Positions 54,283 through 64,000 are shown, numbered from the stretch's first letter. The stretch: 64,000 nt of DNA from Njordibacter sp028825405 (GCF_047730065.1 NZ_CP159829.1:310001-374000), one strand, 5' to 3'. Translations and numbers: made by a program. Notes: generated from the sequence alone by a model not told the origin.

Positions 54283-55458
54283 ATGTCAGATAACACCATT
54301 GTTATTGTTGCAGGTGAGGCCTCAGGAGACATACTGGGTGCAGGCCTAATGCGAGCCTTGCTAAAGCAGCGGCCAGATCTTAAATTTGAAGGCATTGGTG
54401 GTCCACAAATGATAGCGCTTGGTTTCACAAGTCTAGTGCCAATGGAGCGTCTCTCGGTCATGGGTTTGGTTGAGGTTTTGGGTCGTTTACCCGAATTATT
54501 GCTGCTACGAAGACGACTCATTAAGCGTTATACCCAAACCCAAACCCATCCAATGGCCATGGTTGGTATTGATGCGCCGGACTTTAACCTTGTCTTAGAA
54601 ACTCAATTGAAATTGAATAATATTCCAACTGTTCATTATGTAAGCCCATCTGTTTGGGCTTGGCGTGAAGATCGGGTGTTTACTGTAGCTAAAGCATGCC
54701 ATCGAGTGCTGGCTTTATTGCCTTTTGAAGTGCCTTATTATGAACGCCACCAGATTCCTGCTACATTTGTTGGCCACCCTTTAGCTGATGTTATTCCAGG
54801 CCCATTAACGCTGCAGCAAGCTCGGCATCAATTGCAGTTAAAAGACCAGCCAGTGCTGGCTTTGTTACCTGGTAGCAGAGCCATGGAAGTGCAAAAGCTA
54901 GCCCCCGATTTCTTGGCGGCAGCGGCTATATTGCAAAGTCAAATGCCACATTTGCAATTGGTTTTAGCTGCAGCAAATGTGCAACGACATCAGCAGTTAC
55001 TGACGTTATTGCAGAGCTATCCACAGCTAAAGATAGCGCTTGTCCTAGAGCAGTCGCATAGGGTTCTGGCAGCTGCAGACGCTGCTCTGGTAGCCTCTGG
55101 GACGGCCACCTTAGAAGCGTTATTATTTGAAAAGCCCATGGTGGTTTGTTACCGTTTAAGCCCCATTAGTTACGCTTTATTCAAACGTAAACTTAAAGTT
55201 CCTTTCGTGAGCTTGCCTAATTTACTGGCGGGCCAAAAAGTAGTGGAAGAATTGCTTCAACATCAAGTTCAACCACAGCGCATTGCCAATCATTTGCAAA
55301 CCTTGTTAATTGACCAAGCGGCAGCCCAAAATCAGCGTAGTCAGTTTCAGGATATACATCAACAATTGGCTTGTGGAGCAGATGTGACCGCAGCGAAGGC
55401 CGTGATAGAGGTGATTAACCAGTGTAACAAAGAGTTTGGCTCAGGGTGCAAGCTATGA
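54283..55458 (+). CDS. lpxB: Lipid-A-disaccharide synthase
   Basis: Inverting GT19 glycosyltransferase that joins UDP-diacylglucosamine and lipid X. 391 residues. Motifs VAGEASGDILGAGL, PDFNL, YVSPSVWAWREDR and LPGSRAMEV are diagnostic. A TTG at 54277 is in frame; I chose the ATG at 54283. Its stop overlaps the rnhB start (ATGA). Confidence 0.97.
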   Translation: MSDNTIVIVAGEASGDILGAGLMRALLKQRPDLKFEGIGGPQMIALGFTSLVPMERLSVMGLVEVLGRLPELLLLRRRLIKRYTQTQTHPMAMVGIDAPDFNLVLETQLKLNNIPTVHYVSPSVWAWREDRVFTVAKACHRVLALLPFEVPYYERHQIPATFVGHPLADVIPGPLTLQQARHQLQLKDQPVLALLPGSRAMEVQKLAPDFLAAAAILQSQMPHLQLVLAAANVQRHQQLLTLLQSYPQLKIALVLEQSHRVLAAADAALVASGTATLEALLFEKPMVVCYRLSPISYALFKRKLKVPFVSLPNLLAGQKVVEELLQHQVQPQRIANHLQTLLIDQAAAQNQRSQFQDIHQQLACGADVTAAKAVIEVINQCNKEFGSGCKL

Positions 55459-56060
55459 TTGGGGTTGAAAGCCTGTTATTCACTGAACCCAGAGTCGGTG
55501 TAATTTGTGGTGTTGATGAAGCAGGCCGAGGACCATTATTTGGTGACGTGGTTGCGGCGGCCGTGATATTGGACCCCACAGCACCGATTGAGGGTTTGGG
55601 TGATTCTAAAAAGTTGACACAAAAAGTCAGAGAAAGGTTATATGATCAGATTTATGCTCGTGCTATTAGTGTCGGCGTAGGCCGGGCCAGTGTTGAAGAA
55701 ATTGATCAGTTAAATATATTACAGGCGAGCATGCTGGCTATGCAGCGTGCCGTAGAATCATTGAGTCGGCAACCTGACCTAGCTCTAATTGATGGTAATC
55801 GTTGCCCCGTGTTAACTTGTGCAAGTGAAGCCATTATTAAAGGCGACGCCAAAGAAATCAGTATTGGCGCAGCTTCAATTGTTGCTAAAGTAACGCGCGA
55901 TAGGGAGATGCTAGAATGGCATACACTATACCCCCACTATGGCCTAGATAAGCACAAAGGTTACCCCACCTCAGTGCACTTAAAGGCCTTAGAACAACAT
56001 GGTGTCAGCCCTCAACACAGGCGCAGTTTTGCCCCCGTAAGACGTTTAATTGGAACTTAA
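55455..56060 (+). CDS. rnhB: Ribonuclease HII
   Basis: Cleaves RNA in RNA-DNA hybrids, including single ribonucleotides. 201 residues from the ATG at 55455 (a GTG at 55446 is in frame). Acidic catalytic residues are in GVDEAGRGPLFGDV and ALIDGN; AASIVAKVTRDREM follows. It sits between lpxB and dnaE as usual. Confidence 0.97.
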   Translation: MIGVESLLFTEPRVGVICGVDEAGRGPLFGDVVAAAVILDPTAPIEGLGDSKKLTQKVRERLYDQIYARAISVGVGRASVEEIDQLNILQASMLAMQRAVESLSRQPDLALIDGNRCPVLTCASEAIIKGDAKEISIGAASIVAKVTRDREMLEWHTLYPHYGLDKHKGYPTSVHLKALEQHGVSPQHRRSFAPVRRLIGT

Positions 56061-56061
56061 T

Positions 56062-59000
56062 ATGACCCAAGCTGTGCCCTTTGTGCATTTGCGCATGCAC
56101 TCCGAATTTTCATTGATTGATAGCATGATTCGCATTAAACCGCTGATGAAAGCCTTGCAGGCAGAGCAGATGCCGGCCATTGCATTAACTGATCAATCGA
56201 CCATGAGTGGCATGATAAAGTTTTATAAAGCTGCTCAAAGTGCGGGTATTAAACCGATCTGCGGTTGCGATGTTTTTATCGCAGAAACCGCTGAAACAGA
56301 CTCCACTGTTAGCCGCATGACATTATTAGCTATGGACTCCAAAGGCTACCTCAACCTTACTGAATTGGTGTCACGCTCGTTTCAGGAAGGCCAAATCGAT
56401 GGTAAAGCTATAATTCAAAAGCAATGGTTAGCTGACAAAAGTGAAGGCCTTATTGTTTTGTCTGGGGCAGCTGAAGGAGAAGTTGGCCGAGCGTTAATTA
56501 ACCGTGGAGTGGCCGAAGCGGAACAAGTTTTGCTCTACTGGACAGGCATCTTTGGTGACCGATTTTATCTAGAGGTTCAGCGCACAGGGCGACAATACGA
56601 TGAAGATTGCCTGCATCTATCGGCACAGCTTGCACAATTAGCGAAGGTCCCCATCGTCGCTACTAACGATGTGATGTTCGTTTCTGCTGAAGATTTTGAG
56701 GCTCATGAAACACGTGTGTGTATCAACCAGAGCATGACTTTGGACGACCCACGAAGGTTAAAGGCCTACTCTAACCAACAATACTTGCGCAGTGCTGAGG
56801 AGATGCAAGCCCTGTTTGCTGACTTACCTTCTGCCCTAGAGAACAGTGTACAGATTGCGAAGCGCTGCAATTTAGACATTCAATTAGGCCATTATTCTTT
56901 GCCTAACTTTCCTGTGCCAGACGGTCTGACCATGGACGAATTCTTTGGTAAGGTGTCTCGCGATGGTTTGGAAAAGCGCCTCAAGGTTATTCTGGATGCT
57001 ACGGATTCAAAGTACCAGGAGCAACGTAAAATATTCGATGATCGGCTTGAATTTGAACTCAATATTATTTGTCAAATGGGTTTTCCAGGTTACTTTCTCA
57101 TCGTTATGGATTTTATTCGCTGGGCCAAAGATAACGATATTCCTGTGGGGCCAGGGCGGGGTTCTGGTGCAGGATCTTTAGTCGCTTATGTGCTGGAGAT
57201 CACTGACTTAGACCCCCTTAAATATGATCTCTTATTTGAACGTTTCTTGAATCCAGAACGGGTATCAATGCCTGATTTTGATATTGATTTTTGCATGGAC
57301 AATCGTGATCGAGTGATTGAATACGTATCACAAACCTACGGTAAGGATGCAGTATCTCAAATTATTACCTTTGGCACGATGGCGGCAAAAGCGGTAGTGC
57401 GTGATGTTGCCCGAGTTCAAGGTAAACCTTTTGGTTTGGCTGATAAGCTGTCGAAGTTGATTCCTTTTGAAGTAGGGATCACCCTAAGCAAAGCCGTAGA
57501 ACAAGAAGATACGCTGCGCGAGTTCATTGACAATAATGATGAAGTGCAAGAAATTATGGACATGGCGTATCAGCTTGAGGGCCTGACTCGCAATGTTGGC
57601 AAGCACGCAGGTGGTGTTGTTATTGCACCCACTAAACTGACGGATTTCTCCCCCTTATATTGTGACGCCGACGGATCTGGTTTAGTGACCCAGTATGATA
57701 AAAATGATGTTGAAGATGCAGGATTAGTGAAGTTTGACTTCTTAGGCTTAAAAACCCTCACAGTTGTTGATTGGGCCATGGGCATGATCAATGAGAGGCG
57801 CCAGGCTAAGGGTGAAGAAGCCATAGCCATTGAAACTATTCCCCTGGCAGATGAACCTGTTTACAAACTGCTTCAAGGGGCCGAAACCACGGGTGTCTTT
57901 CAGTTAGAATCACGGGGCATGAAAGACCTCATTAAACGTCAATTGCCAAGTAGCTTTGAAGATATTATTGCCCTTGTCGCATTATTTCGGCCTGGGCCTT
58001 TACAGTCTGGTATGGTCGACGACTTCATTAATCGTAAACATGGGCGCGCTAAGCTGGCATGGCCCCATGAAGATTATCAGTTAGATTCTTTACGCCCCGT
58101 TTTGGAACCCACCTACGGTATTATCTTGTATCAGGAACAGGTAATGCAGATTGCTCAGGTCATGGCAGGCTACAGCCTTGGTGAAGCTGATATGTTGCGC
58201 CGCGCCATGGGTAAGAAAAAGCCAGAAGAAATGGCCAAGCAGCGATCAGGATTTTTAACCGGTAGCGCGGCTAATGGCATTGATGAAGGTTTAGCGGGTA
58301 ATATTTTTGATCTGGTAGAAAAGTTTGCTGGCTATGGCTTTAATAAATCGCATTCTGCAGCCTACGCTTTAGTCGCCTACCAAACGGCTTGGCTTAAGCA
58401 CCATTATCCTGCAGAATTTATGGCCGCCGTGCTATCAGCAGATATGCAAAACATAGACAAAATCGTTATTTTTGTTGAAGAGTGTCGACGCATGGAGCTG
58501 CCGCTTAATTTACCAAATGTGAACGAAAGCCATTATAAATTTACTGTGAATGCAGCTAACCAAGTGGTCTATGGTCTAGGCGCAGTCAAAGGCGTAGGTG
58601 AAGGGCCAGTGGCCGCTATTATAGAAGCGCGAGAAAAATCTGGAGACTTTAAAGACCTGTTTGATTTTTGTAAGCGGGTTGGCAGTAAAAAAATTAACAA
58701 GCGGGTGTTAGAAGCCTTAGTGGCCAGTGGTGCATTAGATGATCTAGTGCCGAATAAAGAGCGTTCGGTGCTCTATAGCGCGATTCCTGATGCTGTGCAA
58801 TCAGCAGACCAAAGCCAGCGCAATAGTGACGCAGGAATGATGGACTTGTTTGGCGAAATTGCTGCGACAGCGGATGATTCAGCGAGTTTAGAGTTGGCGT
58901 ATGAGCGCCACATTACGACGAGGTCTCTTACCCTTAAACAACGCCTCAAAGGTGAAAAAGATACCTTGGGCTTATATGTAACAGGCCACCCTATTGATAG

Positions 59001-59589
59001 TTATGATCATGAGCTGGGGCGTTTTTTGCGCTGCCGCCTAGATCAGTTAATGGCGAAAAAAGATAAGCAATGGATTGCTGGTTTAGTAGTTGCAAGCCGA
59101 ACTATGAAAACCAAGCGTGGTAAAACTATTGCTTTCTTAACCTTAGATGACAGAAGAGCAAGGGTTGATGTTGCCCTATTTGGTGATACCTATGAAAAGT
59201 ATCGAGAGTTATTGCAAACTGATCGGTTGCTGATTGTTGAAGGTGAAGTGTCTGAAGATGATTATTCTGGGGGTCTAAAAGTCAGTGCGCAGCAGATTCT
59301 TACGATGCCTCAAGCGCGCACAGTCTTTTCTAAGGGCCTGCGCTTATCCATAGCACCCGACTTTGCCCAAGGTAAAGGTTTGCAGCAACTACTGGGCATT
59401 CTTTCTCCCCATCAAGTCTATGGTGATAAACCTGCGGCAAAACTCGAGTTACAATATGAAAATAGTGTTGGGCGAGGAGTCATACGCTGCGCCTCACCTT
59501 GGCGCCTAGAAGTCGAAGATGACATGCTGCAAGAGTTGGTCTACCTGTTAGGTACTCATGCTGTCAAAATGCGCTATCGCAAATTATAA
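56062..59589 (+). CDS. dnaE: DNA polymerase III alpha subunit
   Basis: Replicative polymerase subunit of 1175 residues. Domains in order: PHP (about 5-270, from FVHLRMHSEFSLIDSMI), palm/finger with PDFDIDFCMDNRDRVIEY and GPGRGSGAGSLVAY, beta-clamp binding region, helix-hairpin-helix and an OB domain (about 1000-1080, ITTRSL... to VDVALFGDTYEKYRELL). A TTG at 56050 is in frame; the ATG at 56062, two bases after the rnhB stop, is preferred. Confidence 0.98.
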   Translation: MTQAVPFVHLRMHSEFSLIDSMIRIKPLMKALQAEQMPAIALTDQSTMSGMIKFYKAAQSAGIKPICGCDVFIAETAETDSTVSRMTLLAMDSKGYLNLTELVSRSFQEGQIDGKAIIQKQWLADKSEGLIVLSGAAEGEVGRALINRGVAEAEQVLLYWTGIFGDRFYLEVQRTGRQYDEDCLHLSAQLAQLAKVPIVATNDVMFVSAEDFEAHETRVCINQSMTLDDPRRLKAYSNQQYLRSAEEMQALFADLPSALENSVQIAKRCNLDIQLGHYSLPNFPVPDGLTMDEFFGKVSRDGLEKRLKVILDATDSKYQEQRKIFDDRLEFELNIICQMGFPGYFLIVMDFIRWAKDNDIPVGPGRGSGAGSLVAYVLEITDLDPLKYDLLFERFLNPERVSMPDFDIDFCMDNRDRVIEYVSQTYGKDAVSQIITFGTMAAKAVVRDVARVQGKPFGLADKLSKLIPFEVGITLSKAVEQEDTLREFIDNNDEVQEIMDMAYQLEGLTRNVGKHAGGVVIAPTKLTDFSPLYCDADGSGLVTQYDKNDVEDAGLVKFDFLGLKTLTVVDWAMGMINERRQAKGEEAIAIETIPLADEPVYKLLQGAETTGVFQLESRGMKDLIKRQLPSSFEDIIALVALFRPGPLQSGMVDDFINRKHGRAKLAWPHEDYQLDSLRPVLEPTYGIILYQEQVMQIAQVMAGYSLGEADMLRRAMGKKKPEEMAKQRSGFLTGSAANGIDEGLAGNIFDLVEKFAGYGFNKSHSAAYALVAYQTAWLKHHYPAEFMAAVLSADMQNIDKIVIFVEECRRMELPLNLPNVNESHYKFTVNAANQVVYGLGAVKGVGEGPVAAIIEAREKSGDFKDLFDFCKRVGSKKINKRVLEALVASGALDDLVPNKERSVLYSAIPDAVQSADQSQRNSDAGMMDLFGEIAATADDSASLELAYERHITTRSLTLKQRLKGEKDTLGLYVTGHPIDSYDHELGRFLRCRLDQLMAKKDKQWIAGLVVASRTMKTKRGKTIAFLTLDDRRARVDVALFGDTYEKYRELLQTDRLLIVEGEVSEDDYSGGLKVSAQQILTMPQARTVFSKGLRLSIAPDFAQGKGLQQLLGILSPHQVYGDKPAAKLELQYENSVGRGVIRCASPWRLEVEDDMLQELVYLLGTHAVKMRYRKL

Positions 59590-59654
59590 AATGTGCAAAA
59601 TATAGGTTATAATAACCTCAATATTTACCCGTTACACCTATAAAGTTAGGCCCT

Positions 59655-60608
59655 ATGAACCCAAATTATCTCGATTTTGAACAACCTATCGCTGACCTGG
59701 AAGCCAAGATTGAAGCCTTGCGCTTAGTAGGCAACGACAATGATCTTAATATCAGCGAAGAAATATCTAAACTTGCCGATAAGAGTATTAGCCTAACGGA
59801 ATCCATTTTCTCTAATTTAAGCGCAGCTCAAGTATCTAAAGTTTCTCGTCATCCCCAGCGCCCTCATACCATAGATTACATTAAGAGTATTTTTGATGAG
59901 TTTGATGAGTTGCATGGAGACCGTCACTTTGGTGATGATCTTGCCATGGTGTGCGGTATTGGCCGGCTTAATGGTAGAGCTGTTATGGTCATGGGCCAAG
60001 AAAAAGGCCGATCTACGAAAGAAAAAGTGGCACGTAATTTTGGCATGCCACGCCCAGAGGGGTATCGCAAAGCTCTGCGTATGATGAAGATGGCGGAAAG
60101 ATTCAAAATGCCCATCTTAACCTTTATCGACACCCCGGGTGCCTATCCTGGTATTGATGCCGAAGAACGAGGTCAAAGTGAAGCCATTGCTTTTAACCTT
60201 GCACAAATGTCGGGTCTCAAAACGCCAATTATTTCTACAGTGATTGGAGAGGGTGGATCTGGGGGTGCTTTGGCGATTGGAGTGTGTGACCAACTTAATA
60301 TGTTGCAATACTCCACCTATTCGGTGATCTCGCCAGAAGGTTGCGCCTCTATTTTATGGAAAAGTGCAGATTTTTCTGCTGATGCTGCTAACGCTATGGG
60401 TATAACATCGGCTCGCTTATATGATTTAGGTTTAGTTGATCATGTCATCAAAGAGCCTTTGGGTGGCGCTCATCGTGATGCTGAACTCATTGCAGCAAGC
60501 ATTAAATCGACACTGATCAGTCAGTTGGCTGAGCTTGAACCGATGGAAACTAATGCTCTGCTGGACCGCCGTTACAAGCGCCTAATGTCTTATGGTCTAA
60601 GTTCTTAG
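59655..60608 (+). CDS. accA: Acetyl-CoA carboxylase carboxyltransferase subunit alpha
   Basis: Transfers CO2 from carboxybiotin to acetyl-CoA with AccD, the first step of fatty acid synthesis. 317 residues. Diagnostic blocks are FDEFDELHGDRHFGDD, KMPILTFIDTPGAYPGIDAE and GEGGSGGALAIGV. A 7-bp inverted repeat (TTAGGCC/GGCCTAA) overlaps its stop. Confidence 0.98.
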   Translation: MNPNYLDFEQPIADLEAKIEALRLVGNDNDLNISEEISKLADKSISLTESIFSNLSAAQVSKVSRHPQRPHTIDYIKSIFDEFDELHGDRHFGDDLAMVCGIGRLNGRAVMVMGQEKGRSTKEKVARNFGMPRPEGYRKALRMMKMAERFKMPILTFIDTPGAYPGIDAEERGQSEAIAFNLAQMSGLKTPIISTVIGEGGSGGALAIGVCDQLNMLQYSTYSVISPEGCASILWKSADFSADAANAMGITSARLYDLGLVDHVIKEPLGGAHRDAELIAASIKSTLISQLAELEPMETNALLDRRYKRLMSYGLSS

Positions 60609-60636
60609 GCCGCTCCTTAGGGCCTAAAATTCCCCT

Positions 60637-62022
60637 ATGCAATTCTCTCACCAGCAACTAGTCACTAGCGCAGGTGCTTTAAAACCCCATCTTAAAGCCT
60701 CCAAATGGTGGGTTGCTGTGAGCGGTGGATTAGACTCTATGAGCCTATTACATGCCCTTGTTAAGCTTCAGGAAGATCATGTTTGCCCACCCTTGGGTGT
60801 GATTCATATTAATCATAGCCTGCAATTACAAGCAGATCATTGGCAGCATGATGTTGAAAAAAAATGCCAGCAATATGGTGTCGGCTACATCAGCCATAAA
60901 GTCACCCTTAGTCCGTTAGAACAGCAGCAGTTTGGTTTAGAAGCGGCAGCTCGAAATGCGCGCTATGAGAGTTTTAAACAGCATTTAAAGGTGGGCGAGG
61001 TGCTTTTGTTAGGGCAGCACGCTGATGACCAAAGTGAAACCCTATTCTTAAGGTTATTGCGTGGCGCTGGAGTAAATGGTTTACGAGCCATGCCTCAGCA
61101 GCGTCAGCTAGGTTTAGGCTGCCTAGTAAGGCCGCTGTTGCACGTTCGACAGACTGACCTTTACGCCTATGCTCAAGCTCATAACTTAACTTGGAACGAA
61201 GATCCAAGTAATCAAAGCCATGATTTTGATCGTAATTATTTACGTCATCAAGTGATGCCATGGTTGCGAAATAGGTGGCCGGCATTAGATCAGCAGGTAG
61301 CTAAAGTAACTTCTTTAATGACAGATACACAGGTCTTGTTAGATGAAGTTGCGGCCATTGACTTTAAATTGATCCACAGAGAAACAGAATTAGGCGGGTG
61401 CATCTCGTGTGCAGATATGCAAACATTGAGCCAACCTCGGCGTTACAATGTACTGCGTTACTGGTTGCATCTTCAAAATGTGCCTATGCCTGATTATGCA
61501 GTGATGCAAACCATCGATAAGGACTTTATCCTCAGTGCCGCCGATCGTCAACCTTATATGCAGCTTGGAGGTTGGTGTTTGCGTCGTCATCGAGGTGATT
61601 TGTTGTTGATGCTTGGAGCCGATCAATCTGAGAAAACTGCTGTTAATTGGAGTGGCAGCATAGACCCAAAGGCCCTATCAGCTGGATTGATTTCCCTCCC
61701 TGAAGGTGTTTTGAGAATCGTTGAAGGCGCCGAGTGGGGGCTTTTTTTAGCTCAAGGTGATTTTTTGGAGCGGCGCTTTAGGGTGGGTGGCGAACGATGC
61801 AAGCCCTTGGGGCGGAATCATAGCCAAAGTCTTAAGAAGCTGCTTCAAGAAGCTAGAGTGCCAGCATGGGAGCGCGATAAACTGCCTTTGTTTTATGTCA
61901 ATGGCAGACTCGCTATGGTGGCAGATTTGTGGGTTAATTTTGGTTTTGAAGCGGCGATAGGTGCACCTGCTTGGGGCTGGAAAACGGCCACTAAAAACAA
62001 AGCTTTTGATTGTTCCGATTAG
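60637..62022 (+). CDS. tilS: tRNA(Ile)-lysidine synthase
   Basis: Modifies C34 of the CAU-anticodon tRNA-Ile to lysidine, allowing AUA decoding. 461 residues. The PP-loop is AVSGGLDSMSLLHAL near the N-terminus, followed by LGQHADDQSETLFLRLLRG; the C-terminal TilS_C domain has RVGGERCKPLGRNHSQSLKK. The enzyme is full-length. Confidence 0.95.
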   Translation: MQFSHQQLVTSAGALKPHLKASKWWVAVSGGLDSMSLLHALVKLQEDHVCPPLGVIHINHSLQLQADHWQHDVEKKCQQYGVGYISHKVTLSPLEQQQFGLEAAARNARYESFKQHLKVGEVLLLGQHADDQSETLFLRLLRGAGVNGLRAMPQQRQLGLGCLVRPLLHVRQTDLYAYAQAHNLTWNEDPSNQSHDFDRNYLRHQVMPWLRNRWPALDQQVAKVTSLMTDTQVLLDEVAAIDFKLIHRETELGGCISCADMQTLSQPRRYNVLRYWLHLQNVPMPDYAVMQTIDKDFILSAADRQPYMQLGGWCLRRHRGDLLLMLGADQSEKTAVNWSGSIDPKALSAGLISLPEGVLRIVEGAEWGLFLAQGDFLERRFRVGGERCKPLGRNHSQSLKKLLQEARVPAWERDKLPLFYVNGRLAMVADLWVNFGFEAAIGAPAWGWKTATKNKAFDCSD

Positions 62023-62241
62023 CCTCTTCTGGTATCCTACTCTCCCATCTTAAGTCGTAATACATATGCTGGCAACAGACCCTGTATTGCGCGTCAAAAA
62101 ATTATAAACGTTAGGCATTTCCACCCGCTTGCTAAAAAGTGGACACTTGTTCGCCCTAGTTGCAGCGTATTGGTGTGGTTGTTCTGTCGTGTTTTAATTC
62201 CAATCGACGTGTGGCACGTCATATAAGACATAGGGTATTTC

Positions 62242-63867
62242 ATGACTCGTTTCATCTTCGTTACCGGCGGCGTTGTCTCTTCTTTAGGAAAGGGCATTGC
62301 TTCGGCTTCTTTGGCCGCCATTTTAGAGGCCCGGGGTCTCAAGGTCACTATGTTGAAATTAGACCCGTATATCAATGTTGATCCTGGCACCATGAGTCCT
62401 TTCCAGCATGGTGAAGTTTTTGTTACTGAAGATGGTGCAGAAACTGATTTGGATTTGGGACACTATGAGCGTTTTATTGATACTAAAATGTCTAAACGTA
62501 ATAATTTCACTGCCGGTCGTGTGTATGAGCATGTGTTACGAAAAGAGCGCCGGGGGGATTATTTAGGCGGTACGGTACAAATTATTCCACACATCACTGA
62601 TGAAATTAAGCGCCGTGTTTACAAGGGCTCGGAAGGTGCAGAAATTGCATTGGTTGAGATTGGTGGCACCGTAGGTGATATTGAATCGCAACCTTTTCTA
62701 GAAGCGATCCGGCAGATGAAATTTGAACTGGGTTCTAACCGTGCGCTCTTCATGCACCTCACTTTAGTACCTTACATCGCGACCGCTGGTGAAACTAAAA
62801 CTAAGCCAACGCAGCACTCTGTAAAGGAGTTGCGCTCTATTGGTATTCAACCTGATATTTTAGTGTGTCGTTCTGAAGTGGCTATTGATGCCCCTGAGCG
62901 AAGCAAAATTGCCTTATTTACCAATGTGGAACAGCGAGCAGTGATCTCATTGCCTGATGCAGAGAGCATTTACACTATCCCAAGTTTATTAAAGTCGCAG
63001 GGTTTAGACGAAATTGTTACGCAACGGTTTGGTTTAGATTGTAAGGAAGCTGACTTAACTGAATGGGATGCAGTAGCGCAAGCCAAACTGAATCCTAAGC
63101 GTGAAGTGACTATTGCTATGGTTGGCAAGTACATGGAGTTGTTAGATGCTTATAAGTCGTTAATTGAAGCCATCAGCCATGCTGGTATTAAGTCCTATAC
63201 CAAAGTCAATACGCGCTACATCGACGCTGAAGACATTGAAACGCAGGGTGTCAGTTTGCTAGCAGGGGTGGACGCAATCCTTGTACCTGGTGGCTTTGGA
63301 GAGCGTGGTACAGAGGGTAAAATAAAGACAGTGCAATATGCTCGTGAGAATAAAATACCATATTTAGGTATTTGCCTTGGGATGCAAGTGGCAGTGATTG
63401 AATTTGCTCGCAATGTAGCAGGATGGAGTGATGCTAACAGCAGTGAGTTTGATGCCAACTCTAAGCATTGTGTGGTGGGTCTAATCACCGAATGGACCGA
63501 TGAGGCTGGATACATTGAACAGCGCTCAGAAGGTTCAGATTTAGGTGGCACCATGCGTTTGGGCGCCCAGCAATGCCGTTTGCAAGAAGGGTCTTTGGCT
63601 TACCAGTGCTATCAACAAGACGTTATTACAGAGCGCCATCGTCATCGTTATGAAGTTAATAATACCTTTGTTGAGCAACTAGAAGCGGTGGGTTTGAAGT
63701 TTTCTGGTCGTTCTATGGACGGCAGTTTGGTGGAAATGGTTGAAATTGTAGATCACCCTTGGTTTGTGGCCTGCCAGTTTCATCCAGAATTCACTTCCAC
63801 CCCGCGTGCGGGCCACGGTCTGTTTGAAGGGTTTGTGGGTGCAGCCGTTATTCAGGCAAAAAAGTAG
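62242..63867 (+). CDS. pyrG: CTP synthase
   Basis: ATP- and glutamine-dependent conversion of UTP to CTP. 541 residues. The synthetase domain begins MTRFIFVTGGVVSSLGKGIA; the glutaminase domain has the nucleophile Cys in LGICLGMQVAV and the His/Glu pair in CQFHPEFTS. A 219-base gap upstream separates it from tilS, so it probably has its own promoter. Confidence 0.98.
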   Translation: MTRFIFVTGGVVSSLGKGIASASLAAILEARGLKVTMLKLDPYINVDPGTMSPFQHGEVFVTEDGAETDLDLGHYERFIDTKMSKRNNFTAGRVYEHVLRKERRGDYLGGTVQIIPHITDEIKRRVYKGSEGAEIALVEIGGTVGDIESQPFLEAIRQMKFELGSNRALFMHLTLVPYIATAGETKTKPTQHSVKELRSIGIQPDILVCRSEVAIDAPERSKIALFTNVEQRAVISLPDAESIYTIPSLLKSQGLDEIVTQRFGLDCKEADLTEWDAVAQAKLNPKREVTIAMVGKYMELLDAYKSLIEAISHAGIKSYTKVNTRYIDAEDIETQGVSLLAGVDAILVPGGFGERGTEGKIKTVQYARENKIPYLGICLGMQVAVIEFARNVAGWSDANSSEFDANSKHCVVGLITEWTDEAGYIEQRSEGSDLGGTMRLGAQQCRLQEGSLAYQCYQQDVITERHRHRYEVNNTFVEQLEAVGLKFSGRSMDGSLVEMVEIVDHPWFVACQFHPEFTSTPRAGHGLFEGFVGAAVIQAKK

Positions 63868-63917
63868 ACCTTTGCAATAAGGAAATTGTTAATTTAAAAA
63901 ACATATAGGAGTAAATT

Positions 63918-64000
63918 TTGGACCAATTAATTGCCGACATTAAGGCAAGAGAAGTGTTGGACTCGCGTGGCAACCCTACCATTGAGGCAGATGTGTTACT
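63918..64000 (+). CDS. eno: Enolase, 5' part only (runs off the window)
   Basis: The first 27 codons read DQLIADIKAREVLDSRGNPT after the start, the unmistakable enolase N-terminus (REVLDSRGNPT). The start appears to be a TTG at 63918 with AGGAG six bases upstream. The pyrG-eno order is conserved, although kdsA, often between them in pseudomonads, is absent here. Confidence 0.93.
   Translation, partial: MDQLIADIKAREVLDSRGNPTIEADVL

Noticed and set aside
60605..60627. TTAGGCC/GGCCTAA inverted repeat at the accA stop
   Set aside because: It overlaps the stop codon and lacks a following T-run, so I do not call it a terminator.
1..64000. CRISPR arrays, tRNA/rRNA genes, transposases, prophage genes
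   Set aside because: None were seen: no regularly spaced repeats, no cloverleaf-like spacer sequence and no recombinase-type protein among the reading frames.

Overview
This window looks like a chromosomal segment of a free-living gammaproteobacterium of moderate G+C, probably marine or salt-adapted. The group assignment rests on the long syntenic block rpsB-tsf-pyrH-frr-uppS-cdsA-rseP-bamA-skp-lpxD-fabZ-lpxA-lpxB-rnhB-dnaE-accA-tilS-pyrG-eno, on pepA-holC divergent from lptF-lptG, on a map-glnD pair, and on a Pseudomonas-type DapD. The salt/marine idea is an inference from a glycine betaine ABC transporter, a probable L-cysteate sulfo-lyase and a remnant of a choline-dehydrogenase-like gene. 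I see no tRNA, rRNA, CRISPR array, transposase or integrase.

Layout. 1-7.6 kb: dinB behind a LexA-like box, an RND efflux pump with its adaptor (reverse strand), pdxH and rlmG. 7.6-9.3 kb: an AT-rich accessory patch holding a 3' scrap of a GMC oxidoreductase gene and a secreted gluzincin-type metalloprotease gene with a probable 3' frameshift. 9.4-18.8 kb: PlsC-like acyltransferase, SlyD-like isomerase, valS, a cold-shock protein with a long leader, then holC-pepA facing lptF-lptG, and an RDD membrane protein. 18.9-24.8 kb: accessory genes (tag with a coupled lipase-like hydrolase, a small beta-barrel protein, a Cys-rich unknown, a second hydrolase, a LysE exporter, a PHYHD1-like dioxygenase). 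24.7-27.8 kb: lysine/peptidoglycan genes dapD-dapE with a coupled small unknown and an ArsC/YffB-like protein. 28-35 kb: betaine importer proX-proV-proW with an alpha/beta hydrolase downstream, then cuyA divergent from a LysR gene. 35-38.5 kb: map-glnD on the reverse strand.

38.9-42.5 kb: three signalling genes lie between map and rpsB, which are usually close divergent neighbours: a divergent PilZ-like protein, a multi-pass membrane histidine kinase and an OmpR-type regulator. 42.8-64 kb: the large macromolecular-synthesis and envelope cluster, all on the forward strand. dxr, normally between cdsA and rseP, is absent there; only 14 bases separate the two genes.

How the genes work together. 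uppS, cdsA, rseP, bamA, skp, lpxD, fabZ, lpxA, lpxB and lptFG build and export the outer membrane and lipid A. dapD/dapE feed peptidoglycan and lysine. dnaE, rnhB, dinB and tag serve replication and repair. rpsB, tsf, frr, valS, tilS, map and rlmG serve translation. proXVW and cuyA handle osmolyte and sulfonate compounds. The most unusual parts are the map-rpsB signalling insertion, the missing dxr, the long N-terminal extension of ProW and the decaying 7.6-9.3 kb patch.
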